Of a DNA stretch of 64,000 nt, positions 25,101 to 33,089 are shown in pieces. Below the pieces are notes generated by a model that searched no databases, was not told where the DNA came from, and saw nothing but the letters and a program-made list of their open reading frames with translations. A program made the position numbers and the translations under genes. Source of the stretch: an uncultured Bacteroidales bacterium (GTDB lineage Bacteria > Bacteroidota > Bacteroidia > Bacteroidales > Bacteroidaceae); NCBI GenBank assembly GCA_902801325.1, contig CADCHQ010000010.1:1-64000 (forward strand), read 5' to 3'. Every line of letters starts with the position of its first letter. Position 1 is the first letter of the stretch.

Positions 25101-27107
25101 ATTGCCTTCACCCTGCCCGAGAGCCTGACACGCTGGAACCTGATGGGTGTGGCTCACACGCAAGACATGATGTATACCAACTTGAGCAAGCAGATAGAAG
25201 CCCGTAAGGACTTGATGGCTCAACTCTATTTGCCTCGCTTCCTGCGTCCGGGCGACGAGGCGGTACTGACTGCCTCCGTCCGTAATGTCAGCGACCAATT
25301 GCAGAAGGGCAAGGGCGTGATGCAAATCCTCGATGCGAAGACTGAGAAAGTGATAAAGTCGTGGAAGACTAACATCGCGCTAAGTGCCCAGAAGGATACC
25401 GTTTTGCATTTCCCCTACGAAGCCACAGAAGGCGACTTGATAGTCCGCTGGGCAGTGGAGGGAACGACTTGCAGCGATGGCGAACAGCGTTTGTTGCCCG
25501 TACTCTCACCAACCGAACATGTGACTAACACGATTCAGATAACGGCTTACGACCCATCGGTGCAGAACATCGACATGTCGAGTCTGTTCCCAGAGGGCGT
25601 GACAAACCGACGTCTCACCCTTGAATACACCACTCACCCCGAACAGTACGCCCTGCAGGCTCTTCCTGCTTTGGCTCGTGCCAAACGTAACGATGTGCTC
25701 TCTCTGGCAGCGGCTTATTATGCAGGGGAGTTGGGAAAGGCCTTGGGCGTGGAAATGCCTGACAGCACGGAGTCTTATCTGGAGAAGATGAAAGCGTTGC
25801 AGGACGATAATGGCGGTTTCCGTTGGTATCCCGAGATGCCCACCAGTCCGTATCTTACTCGCGAGGTGTCGTTCCTGCTGACACGTCTCTACATGCTTAC
25901 CGGGAAGAAAGTTGCCGAGCAGGTGAACACTAAGGCGATTCATTATTTGCTTGACCAACGCATAGATTCCACATACCTCTCTGCTGCCGACCTCCGAAAC
26001 CTGTATGTGGCGTTGTACAGCGGAGTCCGACTCTCGAAGGAAGAGCAAAAGAAGGTGGACTTCCTGCTGAAACTTGCCAAGCGTGAGGATGTGGAGGAGG
26101 ACGGTTACGAGCGTCAGGCTTTGCTCGCCATCGTGCTGAAACAGGCAGGTGCCGATCGTAAGGCACGCAAATGTGCCAATGCCTTCCGCAAGTACATCGT
26201 TTCGAGTCCCGATCGGGGTTCTTACATCGAATTCCCCAAGGGCTCGTTTGCCAGCGTCGACCGCAAGTTGCACATTCACGTTCAGTTGATGGAGGCCCTG
26301 CAAAGGATGAATCCTGCCGACACCCTGCTTCGAGGTATGCGTCGCTATCTGCTCCAGCAGAAGCGCACCCAAGAGTGGTCGACTCCCGTCAACTCGGCGA
26401 ATGCTATCTTCGCTTTGCTCAGTAAAGCCCCTCTCCAAACCTCTCCTTTAAAGGGCGAGGTTTCCTCCCTCCCTTCAAGGGAGGATCGGGGTAGGTTAAA
26501 GGACCTGCTGACGTTGACCCGCAAGGGAGTGACGGTTCAGAACTTTACGGCTCAGGATGACACTTTGGGTTATCTGCGCGATTCCCTTGAGATTGAGGAT
26601 GGGAAACTGCCTGTCCGTCTGCGTCTGCAGAAGTTCTCGAAAGGCGAGAGTTGGGGCGGTGTGTTTGCTGACTTTGACCAACGTTTCGACCAAGTGGAGG
26701 CACATAGCGAAGGACTTTCTGTTCGTCAGGAGTACCCCACAGAGGCGAAGACGGGCAACCGATACACCGTACGCTATTACATTTCTGCCGATCGTGATTA
26801 CGAATATGTCACACTCGTTTGTCCCCGTCCAGCCTTCACAGAACCCGTCAATCAGCGTTCGGGCTACGGATGGAGTGGACGTTCCACGATAGGTTGGGCT
26901 GGCGGACTTAGCTATTATCGTCAGGTTCACGACGCGACCACGGAATTCAGTTTCTGCCAGATTCCGCGTGGCGATTACCTTATCGAGGAGACGCTTTACG
27001 TGGAGCGTGACGGACGCTATCACTCGGGCATTGCCGTCATTCGTTGCGAGTATGCCGAAGAGTTCCAAGGACATAGTGGGGACAACGTGGTTGTAGTGAA
27101 GAAATGA
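22077..27107 (+). CDS. Large alpha-2-macroglobulin family protein
   Basis: Exported protein of 1676 aa. The signal peptide runs to about residue 35 and its basic region is encoded by a palindromic arm. The central part has macroglobulin MG2-type domains (LFTDRAIYRPGQTVHVSGLAY) and the A2M domain (FFYPQLRTDKNGQVSIAFTLPESLTRW), followed by an alpha-alpha toroid-like region and a C-terminal receptor-binding-like domain. No thioester motif of the C-x-E-Q type is seen, so it is not a covalent trap of the classical kind. Residues about 1450-1473 are an in-frame reverse-plus-forward repeat pair, and about 658-670 are encoded by heptamers at 24043-24079. It probably guards or remodels the envelope. 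Confidence 0.88.
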   Translation: MKSISYKVVHSPFLGGSRGRFLLFLLLFALPSLAKNQGKELTGLLLSYMQLEEVHPDSLERNIDSLKLVRQQSQDTAERAVYAAAIARLYGERMNWRSVGTNLRDSSIVWYGRALADKQLLAGTKARKWKPFVVVGKDEGYFRGDMLNVVWRSMVEQIYKHVRDTSQVLPKYGEMIAFYKQQGLREGALLLALDSLGEKEERITEDDLVRLRDEYADVPLCAEVYLRLGTMREDLPRWREAGTSEIEAANQSAQRCREWLQEGLRKYPKYKRRAALQNALTELSDPFFEKNMPTCVSPGKQYWWRFKVRNVQSVIIDGKEHVFPAHDPIETFCDSILWTSPKIGSYKFTFVPRTKAKVTEKIKPLNHWIKVTALQDIFQVMPDSSVRVLVVDPETGKPQPNVTVRAYKPTGDFKDTVSYFVGRTGLDGKVLVPPYRDKQNNGRWRSQLTYKICSPDTADWILGTHYFYNIGQWTGKPTKSDLRTELFTDRAIYRPGQTVHVSGLAYTQLDWDTETAGEGKHTLKFYDSNHKLVEERIVESDQMGVFSADFEIPTGRKNGSFSIESDSRERIYFRVEEYKRPTFEIVLDDSLYVDGDSCEVRGTAKNYDGSPLRGARVTGTYQWRTPWIYYGKRYPRNIEPIPLDTIETDDEGRFGYKLRMKDEELGIGARRQSLTVNVDVLSQQGETHNAQHWYRSTIEPKPVPEPVKVDSTFLVRCVADTFAIGKPGRIEVTTKLHDIYLFYTLSAAGKIWKDEMVRLSDETFVLDIPYREEYDQSLAASFCFVKEGRVYQEMKTIWLAKPDNQLRAHWDTFRDLVQPGQQEEWRLTLHRPDGTPADANLMVAMYDASLDYFTRHQWHFDIGRGHRFFSVPYQAAQRISLGVLNSGGWYNQKTKKVRGIEQTYINPELFQVRAYTRAMGRGPIMYKAANMKMVASAAPQAAMVEESAMADAVSTNGAVLREVALKSDNDEGAETEAEETIAVPMRENFIETAFFYPQLRTDKNGQVSIAFTLPESLTRWNLMGVAHTQDMMYTNLSKQIEARKDLMAQLYLPRFLRPGDEAVLTASVRNVSDQLQKGKGVMQILDAKTEKVIKSWKTNIALSAQKDTVLHFPYEATEGDLIVRWAVEGTTCSDGEQRLLPVLSPTEHVTNTIQITAYDPSVQNIDMSSLFPEGVTNRRLTLEYTTHPEQYALQALPALARAKRNDVLSLAAAYYAGELGKALGVEMPDSTESYLEKMKALQDDNGGFRWYPEMPTSPYLTREVSFLLTRLYMLTGKKVAEQVNTKAIHYLLDQRIDSTYLSAADLRNLYVALYSGVRLSKEEQKKVDFLLKLAKREDVEEDGYERQALLAIVLKQAGADRKARKCANAFRKYIVSSPDRGSYIEFPKGSFASVDRKLHIHVQLMEALQRMNPADTLLRGMRRYLLQQKRTQEWSTPVNSANAIFALLSKAPLQTSPLKGEVSSLPSREDRGRLKDLLTLTRKGVTVQNFTAQDDTLGYLRDSLEIEDGKLPVRLRLQKFSKGESWGGVFADFDQRFDQVEAHSEGLSVRQEYPTEAKTGNRYTVRYYISADRDYEYVTLVCPRPAFTEPVNQRSGYGWSGRSTIGWAGGLSYYRQVHDATTEFSFCQIPRGDYLIEETLYVERDGRYHSGIAVIRCEYAEEFQGHSGDNVVVVKK
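24043..24079 (+). repeat. Heptameric tandem repeat inside the macroglobulin gene
   Basis: Units AATTAAG, AATGAAG, GATGAAG and AGTTAGG run in sequence and are read as KLRMKDEELG. They have the same style as the spacer heptamers and sit in a loop between two domains. Confidence 0.6.
26425..26496. repeat. In-frame reverse-forward palindromic arm pair inside the macroglobulin gene
   Basis: A reverse arm at 26425-26461 (GCCCCTCTCC, then CTCCTTTAAAGGGCGAGG) is followed after two bases by a forward arm at 26463-26496 (CTCCCTCCCTTCAAGGGAGG). Together they add about 24 residues (APLQTSPLKGE and SSLPSREDRGRL) without breaking the frame. Confidence 0.8.
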
Positions 27108-27116
27108 TGAAGTAGA

Positions 27117-27350
27117 GGACCCTCCCTTCCCCTCCCTTAAGGGCGGGAAATACTATAGTAAAGTTTGAAAATATGAATATCCTCGCAAACATGTTTAGAA
27201 AGATAACTCAGCAAACATCGAGACTATCTACTCCCCTCCTTTATAGAGCGACTGGGGCCATAGAAAATCCACTAAATGTGGATTCAGCCCCACAAAGGGG
27301 AGCGGGTCACCACTCGCGACGGAGGGCAGGGTTGGGGGTGAGTCTTCTTC
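27117..27350. repeat. BIME-like inverted pair across the macroglobulin-DUF4837 junction, with nested palindrome
   Basis: A reverse arm at 27117-27148 (GGACCCTCCC, then CCTCCCTTAAGGGCGGG) and a core of about 82 bp with ATGs at 27173 and 27191 are followed by a forward arm from 27231. The forward arm is interrupted: a second palindrome (outer GGGGC/GCCCC, inner AATCCAC/GTGGATT, about 27252-27293) lies within it. The arm resumes with GGGGAGCGGG and ends GGGGGTGAGTC by 27345. Confidence 0.7.
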
Positions 27351-28312
27351 TCACTCTTGTTTTATTGATGGGGTGCAAGGACGACAAACCCACGTTGCCT
27401 GACGCCAAGGGCACTCCGTCGGAGTTGCTTGTGGTGATTCCTTCGTCATTGGTGGATAGTGACATTGCCGACACGCTGCAGACCATAACGGATTGCGATG
27501 CGCCAGGACTGGGTTCTGCAGAGCGCATCTTCCGTACGATGACCATTGGTGAGCGAGGCTATGAGAAGGTGTACAAACTCATGCACAGCCAGTTGCGTGT
27601 GGAACTCGATCCTTCCCAGCGCAAACCTGCTTTGGGTGTAGCCCGGGATGTCAATGCCCGTCCGCAATTGCAGTTGGTGGTAAAAGCAGCATCGCCGGTC
27701 GACCTCCGAAAGTTTCTGAGTCGCAATCGTGAGCGCATTCAATATCTCATTCTCGATTTCCAACTCGAGCGCTATGCCGATGTGCTTCGTGGAAAGCATA
27801 GCAAAAAGGTGATGACAGAGATGCGTCGCTTGGGCTATGATGCTTCGATGCCTGTTGATATGCAGTCGGCAAAGCGAGGCAAGGACTTCTTGTGGGCATC
27901 GTCGAACCGAGGTGGCGACAAGGACATCAACTTTGTCTTCTACACCCTGCCGTGGTCTGGTGAGGATCTCTCGGATTTGGACTTTTATGTCCAGAAGCGC
28001 GATTCGGTGATGCGGGCCAATATTCCCGGTCCTCAGGAGGGGCAGTGGATGCAGACTTCCCGCACGCCAGAGGGAGAACCCGTTCTGTGGCCCATGCTGA
28101 GGCATGATGAGGACGGCAACTGGCTGGAGGTTCGCGGTTTGTGGGACATGCACGGTGGTTTTATGGGCGGTCCGTTTGTGGCTCGGGTTCGGGTGGACAG
28201 CGTTGCCTGTAAAGTCATTTGTGCTGAAGGTTTCGTCTTTTCTCCCAACAGTGCCAAGCGTGACCTCCTTCGGTCTGTGGAGGCCGGGTTGCGCACGTTA
28301 CGCAAGCTGTAG
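27173..28312 (+). CDS. DUF4837 family lipoprotein
   Basis: Lipoprotein of 379 aa as read from 27173, with lipobox LLMGC at Cys68. The mature part (from KDDKPTLPDAKGTPSELLVVIP) matches the Bacteroidetes DUF4837 family of unknown function. The signal peptide is unusually far from the start: about 35 residues between the start codon and the hydrophobic core are repeat-encoded, including a cluster of basic residues (SRRRAG). A later GTG at 27338 would remove the basic region and seems a worse start. It lies 65 bases after the macroglobulin gene, probably in one transcript. Confidence 0.85.
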   Translation: MNILANMFRKITQQTSRLSTPLLYRATGAIENPLNVDSAPQRGAGHHSRRRAGLGVSLLLTLVLLMGCKDDKPTLPDAKGTPSELLVVIPSSLVDSDIADTLQTITDCDAPGLGSAERIFRTMTIGERGYEKVYKLMHSQLRVELDPSQRKPALGVARDVNARPQLQLVVKAASPVDLRKFLSRNRERIQYLILDFQLERYADVLRGKHSKKVMTEMRRLGYDASMPVDMQSAKRGKDFLWASSNRGGDKDINFVFYTLPWSGEDLSDLDFYVQKRDSVMRANIPGPQEGQWMQTSRTPEGEPVLWPMLRHDEDGNWLEVRGLWDMHGGFMGGPFVARVRVDSVACKVICAEGFVFSPNSAKRDLLRSVEAGLRTLRKL

Positions 28313-28528
28313 GTCTTTATGTAAGTCTGTCAAAGATCGAACTTAGGTCTTCTGTATTTTTCCCTTATGTCTTGCGCGCCTCGAACATAGGTTCGTTATC
28401 CTTCGAATGGCCAAGTATCTCGGGGTGTGTCGAACAGTTGAACATCTCGTCGGAACTATTCTAAGCCCCCTGTTTTACAATACAAAGTTACTGCTTTTCG
28501 CAGGAGCATGCAAGAAAAAGCGTGGCAG
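28313..28528. other. Spacer with degenerate 22-bp repeat units
   Basis: No gene seen. Motifs such as TCGAACTTAGG and TCGAACATAGGTTCG (about 28333-28395) match the tandem 22-mers at 56284-56390. Confidence 0.45.
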
Positions 28529-28577
28529 GCAACTAAACGGGCAACTAAACGGGGGGTGTTTTGTTGCCCGTTTAGTT
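28529..28577. repeat. Hairpin of 15-bp inverted repeats with 12-bp direct repeats
   Basis: Two copies of GCAACTAAACGG (28529-28540 and 28541-28552) face an inverted copy. The perfect arms are at 28531-28545 and 28563-28577. It is close in style to the GTTG-unit elements at 19105 and 28773. The following bases to about 28680 hold two copies of a 20-bp unit containing CAAAGCCCTAAAAA. Confidence 0.7.
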
Positions 28578-28772
28578 ATCCTAAAAGTCCTTAAAACTCT
28601 TAAAGTTCCCCCCCCCATAGTCCAAAGGTCTTCAAAGCCCTAAAAAGGCTTCCAAAGCCCTAAAAAAGCCTCCAGTTGGCCGCCCGAGTGCCCTCGAAAT
28701 CGTAAGTTGTAGTGCTATCTTATGCATCCAATGATATTTGCTTGATTTTTATAATTGCTTGTGTGTCAGCGC

Positions 28773-28905
28773 GTTGCATTGTTGCATTTGCAATAAGGAA
28801 AATTTAGTATGGGCCTCTTATATATTATATATATATCAATACACATAATTATAATATAGGGCTTCTTTACTCTTTTTTTCCTTATTGCAAATGCAACAAT
28901 GCAAC
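28773..28905. repeat. AT-rich element bounded by 30-bp perfect inverted repeats
   Basis: The arms at 28773-28802 and 28876-28905 are perfect 30-bp inverted repeats that begin with tandem 8-mers (GTTGCATT twice). The 73-bp centre is almost only A and T. No coding frame. Confidence 0.88.
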
Positions 28906-29156
28906 ATTTTCTAGTAAGTGAGAGCTGTACAGGTTACTATAAGTCAAAAAGTGCCCATTTCATCGAAGAAATCGCTCCTCATCCGACCCTCTTGGGCGAG
29001 GAAAAGCCCATTCCTCGTTCTCAAAATTCTTTTATTTTTGATTATTTTGATGGTTTATGTCGCGTTGATTATGGCATTTCGATTGTTTTTCACCATCTCT
29101 GGCTTCGTTGATTATGTATCTTTAACCTTCGTTCCTCGGTTGAAAATAGGTTTCAT

Positions 29157-29302
29157 CTCGGCAATGCTCAATTTTAAAGCGTTCTAGCTTCGCTACTGAC
29201 CTATTGGTCTTATGCCTCCAATAAAATCAAAAATGCATACAGGTCTGCCCTTTTGATTTTTTTGAATGCATTATGCCGCTTTAAATTTGGCATTTCACTC
29301 GA
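29157..29302. repeat. Imperfect inverted repeat beside the DUF1573 promoter
   Basis: The left arm at about 29157-29187 (CTCGGCAATGC then AATTTTAAAGCG) pairs imperfectly with the right arm at 29267-29302 (CGCTTTAAATTTGGCATTT). The right arm contains the -33 box. The left arm resembles that at 2980 (CTCGGCAAT preceded by GAAAATAGG), so both loci share one design. The 250 bases before it (28906-29156) hold no gene. Confidence 0.55.
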
Positions 29303-29317
29303 TTTACACTATCTTTG
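29286..29317 (+). promoter_or_regulatory. Promoter of the DUF1573-meaB operon
   Basis: TTTG (29286-29289), 20 bases, then TATCTTTG (29310-29317). The ATG at 29326 lies only eight bases further, so the mRNA leader is very short or absent. Confidence 0.8.
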
Positions 29318-29325
29318 CCTCCAAT

Positions 29326-30405
29326 ATGAGACGAATATATACCTTATTAATAAGTTTTTTGTGCGTGTGCACGTCGATGGCACAGCCTCGGTTGGTGTGC
29401 GAGAATGCGCGTCAGAAAGTGGGCGAAATCATCTTTATGACACCTAAAACCGTGAAGTTTGAGTTCCGAAATGGCGGTTCCGACCCTTTGGTTATTACCG
29501 AGGTACATCCTTCCTGTGGTTGCATCAGCGTAAAGTATACCGAAGGGGCAATCGCAGCTGGACAAACTGGCATTATAGAGGCAACGTATGACGCTCGGAT
29601 GCTGGGGACTTTTTATCGCGAACTGGCGGTTTACACCAACGAGCAGGAAGCTCCTACGTATCTTGCCTTTGAAGGTAGGGTGGTGGAACGCTTGCTCGAT
29701 TACGACGGCGATTTCCCCATCGACCTTGGCAATGTGAGACTGAGTTCGAACTATGTTGAGTTTGACGACGTGAATCGAGGTGACAAGCCTGTGGTGGAAC
29801 TGCAGGTGGCGAATCTGGAGCATGGAACCTACGAACCGCAACTGATGCACCTGCCTCAGTATCTCTCTGCCGAGTATCTTCCTCCAGTAGTGCAGTCGGG
29901 GCGCATTGGACGCATACGTCTGACACTCGACAGTGAACGTCTGATGATGGACGGCCTGAACCAGACGAGCATCTATCTGGCTCGATACATGGGAGACAAG
30001 ATTTCGGACCAAAACGAAATCGTGGTATCGGCCATCCTGCTGCCTGCCTTCCGTGACTTGACTAAAGAAGGACTGGAGAAGGCTCCGCACATCGTGGTGA
30101 TGGACGGAACTGAGATGGTGGAGGATGTGGCTCAACTGCCCATGAACGGAAAGAAGAAGGTTACGAAAGTCTTTAATGTCACGAATGTCGGGGAGGAAAC
30201 GCTGTCGGTAAGTGCGGTGCAGGTGTTCAACAGAGCCCTGACGGTTAGCCTGTCGGACCGCAACATTGCCCCTCACCAGACGGCTAAACTGAAGATTACG
30301 GTCGATGCCAAGCAACTGGCAAAGGCCAAGAACGGACCTCGACTGCTCATCATCAGCAACGATCCGCGACACGCTAAGACTCTGCTTGACTTGAATGTGG
30401 AATAA
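29326..30405 (+). CDS. DUF1573 domain protein, exported
   Basis: Periplasmic or surface protein of 359 aa with a signal peptide (RRIYTLLISFLCVCTSMAQ). The N-terminal DUF1573 Ig-like domain is recognised by KVEFEFRNGG-type sequence and HPSCGCISVKY, where the two cysteines are typical. A second Ig-like domain of the same type (KKVTKVFNVTNVGEETLSVSAV) ends the protein. The start at 29326 is forced by the promoter. The function of the family is unknown. meaB follows after three bases. Confidence 0.85.
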   Translation: MRRIYTLLISFLCVCTSMAQPRLVCENARQKVGEIIFMTPKTVKFEFRNGGSDPLVITEVHPSCGCISVKYTEGAIAAGQTGIIEATYDARMLGTFYRELAVYTNEQEAPTYLAFEGRVVERLLDYDGDFPIDLGNVRLSSNYVEFDDVNRGDKPVVELQVANLEHGTYEPQLMHLPQYLSAEYLPPVVQSGRIGRIRLTLDSERLMMDGLNQTSIYLARYMGDKISDQNEIVVSAILLPAFRDLTKEGLEKAPHIVVMDGTEMVEDVAQLPMNGKKKVTKVFNVTNVGEETLSVSAVQVFNRALTVSLSDRNIAPHQTAKLKITVDAKQLAKAKNGPRLLIISNDPRHAKTLLDLNVE

Positions 30406-30408
30406 GAT

Positions 30409-31506
30409 ATGGAACATCCTGAAAACAGCGAAGAATACAAGGGACTGACCGTGAACAGCGGTGTGGGACCGGTCTCCATCGTAAACCCATATTTGAAACG
30501 TGGGCGCTTTGCCCGTCGCCGACTGACGGCCGACGACTATGTGGAAGGCATACTGCGAGGTGAGTCTGCCATACTGGGTCAGGCTGTGACATTGGTGGAA
30601 AGCACCAACCCAGAACATCAGCAAGTGGCTCAGGAAGTCATCGAAAAATGTCTGCCATACAGCGGAAAGTCGGTGCGCATAGGCATTAGCGGCGTCCCCG
30701 GGGCTGGTAAGAGCACGAGCATCGATGAGTTCGGAATTCACGTTCTAAAGGAGTACGGGGGCAAGTTGGCTGTGCTGGCCATCGATCCCAGTTCGGAACG
30801 CACGAAAGGAAGTATTCTGGGCGATAAGACGAGGATGGAAAAACTCAGCGTTCACCCCGATTCCTTCATTCGTCCTAGCCCCTCGGCAGGCAGTCTGGGT
30901 GGTGTGGCCCGTAAGACCCGCGAGACCATCATCCTCTGTGAAGCAGCAGGTTACGATAAGATATTCGTGGAAACGGTGGGTGTTGGACAGAGTGAGACCG
31001 CCTGTCATTCGATGGTCGATTTCTTCCTACTCATCCAACTGGCAGGCACGGGCGACGAGTTGCAAGGCATCAAACGAGGCATCATGGAGATGGCCGACGG
31101 CATCGTCATCAATAAGTGCGACGGCAACAACGTGGAGAAGTGCCAGCTGGCTGCCAATCACTTCCGCAACGCCCTGCATTTGTTCCCACCAACGGAGAGC
31201 GGATGGATGCCCAAAGTACTCTGCTATTCAGGCTTCTATGGCCTGGGCATCAAGGAGGTTTGGGATATGATATTCGAATACATTGACTTTGTAAAGGCCA
31301 ACGGATACTTCGAATACCGACGCAACGAACAGGCCAAGTATTGGATGTATGAAAGCATTAACGAGCAATTGCGTAACAACTTCTACCAGAATCCTACCAT
31401 CGAGGACATGCTGAAGTTGTCGGAAAAGAGTGTGCTGGCAGGAGAAAAGACGTCATTCGTGGCTGCCAAGCAACTGCTCGACACGTATTTTGCACTCCTC
31501 CATTAA
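30409..31506 (+). CDS. meaB: Methylmalonyl-CoA mutase-associated GTPase MeaB
   Basis: G3E-family GTPase of 365 aa that loads and protects the adenosylcobalamin cofactor of methylmalonyl-CoA mutase in the cytoplasm. Walker A is GVPGAGKST at 95-103, followed by IDPSSERTKGSILGDKTRM, the conserved ETVGVGQSE switch and the base-recognition NKCD. A C-terminal dimerisation arm is present. The mutase genes are not in the window. The 3' end overlaps the convergent ispH by 54 bases. Confidence 0.95.
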   Translation: MEHPENSEEYKGLTVNSGVGPVSIVNPYLKRGRFARRRLTADDYVEGILRGESAILGQAVTLVESTNPEHQQVAQEVIEKCLPYSGKSVRIGISGVPGAGKSTSIDEFGIHVLKEYGGKLAVLAIDPSSERTKGSILGDKTRMEKLSVHPDSFIRPSPSAGSLGGVARKTRETIILCEAAGYDKIFVETVGVGQSETACHSMVDFFLLIQLAGTGDELQGIKRGIMEMADGIVINKCDGNNVEKCQLAANHFRNALHLFPPTESGWMPKVLCYSGFYGLGIKEVWDMIFEYIDFVKANGYFEYRRNEQAKYWMYESINEQLRNNFYQNPTIEDMLKLSEKSVLAGEKTSFVAAKQLLDTYFALLH

Positions 31507-32328
31507 CCATTTTGGGGTGCTCGTCGCTCCACAAATTCCTAAAGAATGACATTCTATCAGCCAACGGGGTTCTATCTCGTTGGCTGCATCTATCATATAA
31601 CTATGAGGGTTCACGCTACGGCATTCGTCGAAAAGAACGCGGCCGTTGCTCGATTTCTTTCCGCATACAAATAGCACCACATCGTGGCGTGAGGCAAACT
31701 CACGGATATGAGGCATGCGGTTGGCCACCTGACGGCAAATGGTGTCATAGTACTTAAATGTGGCCGTGGGGGAGATGTGCTGACGGATGTATTCGACAAT
31801 CCGGCGGAACTCTTCCAGGGGTTTTGTCGTCTGGCTATAGAGGTAAATGTCGCGATTGAAATCGAGGTTCACCACATCCTCTGGTTTCTCTATGACGATG
31901 GCAGTGCCTTCAGTCTGCCCCACCAGTCCCAGCACTTCGGCATGTCCGGGCTTGCCGAAGATGACGATTTGTCCGCGATGTGTGGAATCGTTGTCATATT
32001 CCCGTTTAATGCGCTCCTGAAGGTGCAGCACCACTGGACAGGTGGCATCAATGATTTCGATGTGATTCTCCTCGGCACGGTGGTAGGTTTCAGGCGGTTC
32101 ACCATGAGCGCGAAGGAGTACGGTGGCGTCTCGTAGCTGGTCGTACTCTTCGTGTCCGATGGTCTTAAGTCCCATGCGCCCAAGGCGGTCACACTCCATA
32201 GAGTTGTGTACAATATCGCCCAGGCAATAGAGGGGTTGGGTGCTGTCGGCCAGCACTTCCTCGGCCTTGCCTATGGCGCGTGTTACGCCGAAGCAGAAGC
32301 CACTGCCTTGGTCAATCTCGATGGTCAT
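31453..32328 (-). CDS. ispH: 4-hydroxy-3-methylbut-2-enyl diphosphate reductase
   Basis: [4Fe-4S] enzyme of 291 aa, last step of the MEP isoprenoid pathway, forming IPP and DMAPP. The three cluster cysteines are Cys12 (GSGFCFGV), Cys97 (DATCPVV) and Cys198 (DTICRQV), with His41 and His74 in the substrate pocket and a GATSTPKWLMEE end. It sits four bases after cmk, as in many Bacteroidales. Its last 17 codons lie antisense to the end of meaB. Confidence 0.96.
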   Translation of the reverse strand: MTIEIDQGSGFCFGVTRAIGKAEEVLADSTQPLYCLGDIVHNSMECDRLGRMGLKTIGHEEYDQLRDATVLLRAHGEPPETYHRAEENHIEIIDATCPVVLHLQERIKREYDNDSTHRGQIVIFGKPGHAEVLGLVGQTEGTAIVIEKPEDVVNLDFNRDIYLYSQTTKPLEEFRRIVEYIRQHISPTATFKYYDTICRQVANRMPHIREFASRHDVVLFVCGKKSSNGRVLFDECRSVNPHSYMIDAANEIEPRWLIECHSLGICGATSTPKWLMEECKIRVEQLLGSHE

Positions 32329-32332
32329 GGCT

Positions 32333-33022
32333 TTATTCGCAGGCCACTCGGATGTATTCGCCTATGAGCCAGCCCTTCTGCTCATCAATGGTCATGTGAC
32401 TGTTGTCCAGAACAATTGCATCTGGGGCTTGGCGCAGAGGACTGATCTCGCGGTGGGTATCGATATAGTCGCGTTCTTCCACGTTGCGCAGGATTTCCTG
32501 AAAGTCGCATTGTTCACCTTTGGCCGTCAGTTCGTCGTAACGACGCTGGGCACGAATCTCTGCCGATGCCGTAACGAATATCTTCAGTTCTGCATTGGGG
32601 AAGACGGTGGTGCCGATGTCGCGTCCGTCCATAATGATGCCTCCCTCTTGTCCCATGCGCTGCTGCTGACGAACCATTTCCTCGCGCACAAACCCCAATG
32701 TGGCAATGGGACTTACGTGGTTGCTTACCTCAAGGGTGCGGATGCGGTCTTCCACGCACGTACCATTAAGATAGGTATCAGGGCGGCCACGCTCAGGATT
32801 GAATTGGAACGAAATTTCAATATTGCCCATTTCAGTACGCAGGCGTTCCTCATCGATTTCTTCGCCTTGAATGATGCCATTGTCCAGCGCATAAAGGGTG
32901 ACAGCACGATACATGGCGCCGCTATCGACATAAACGTAACCTATTTCACGAGCCAAATCCTTGGCCATTGTGCTCTTTCCGCATGACGAATACCCGTCGA
33001 TGGCTATTGTTATCTTTTTCAT
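32333..33022 (-). CDS. cmk: Cytidylate kinase
   Basis: CMP/dCMP kinase of 229 aa in pyrimidine nucleotide supply. Walker A is GYSSCGKST (10-18), followed by [29 protein letters not shown] and the LID region RAQRRYDEL. First of the cmk-ispH pair. The spacer towards porQ holds four 9-bp repeats. Confidence 0.95.
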   Translation of the reverse strand: MKKITIAIDGYSSCGKSTMAKDLAREIGYVYVDSGAMYRAVTLYALDNGIIQGEEIDEERLRTEMGNIEISFQFNPERGRPDTYLNGTCVEDRIRTLEVSNHVSPIATLGFVREEMVRQQQRMGQEGGIIMDGRDIGTTVFPNAELKIFVTASAEIRAQRRYDELTAKGEQCDFQEILRNVEERDYIDTHREISPLRQAPDAIVLDNSHMTIDEQKGWLIGEYIRVACE

Positions 33023-33037
33023 AGTGTATTACTTTTG

Positions 33038-33073
33038 TTCTAGATGTTCTAGTCTTTCTAGATAATCTAGTTT
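33038..33073. repeat. Four 9-bp tandem repeats in the porQ-cmk spacer
   Basis: Units TTCTAGATG, TTCTAGTCT, TTCTAGATA and ATCTAGTTT follow each other. Each contains CTAG, a rare tetramer in many bacteria. Confidence 0.7.
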
Positions 33074-33089
33074 TACTGGTTTAACGATT

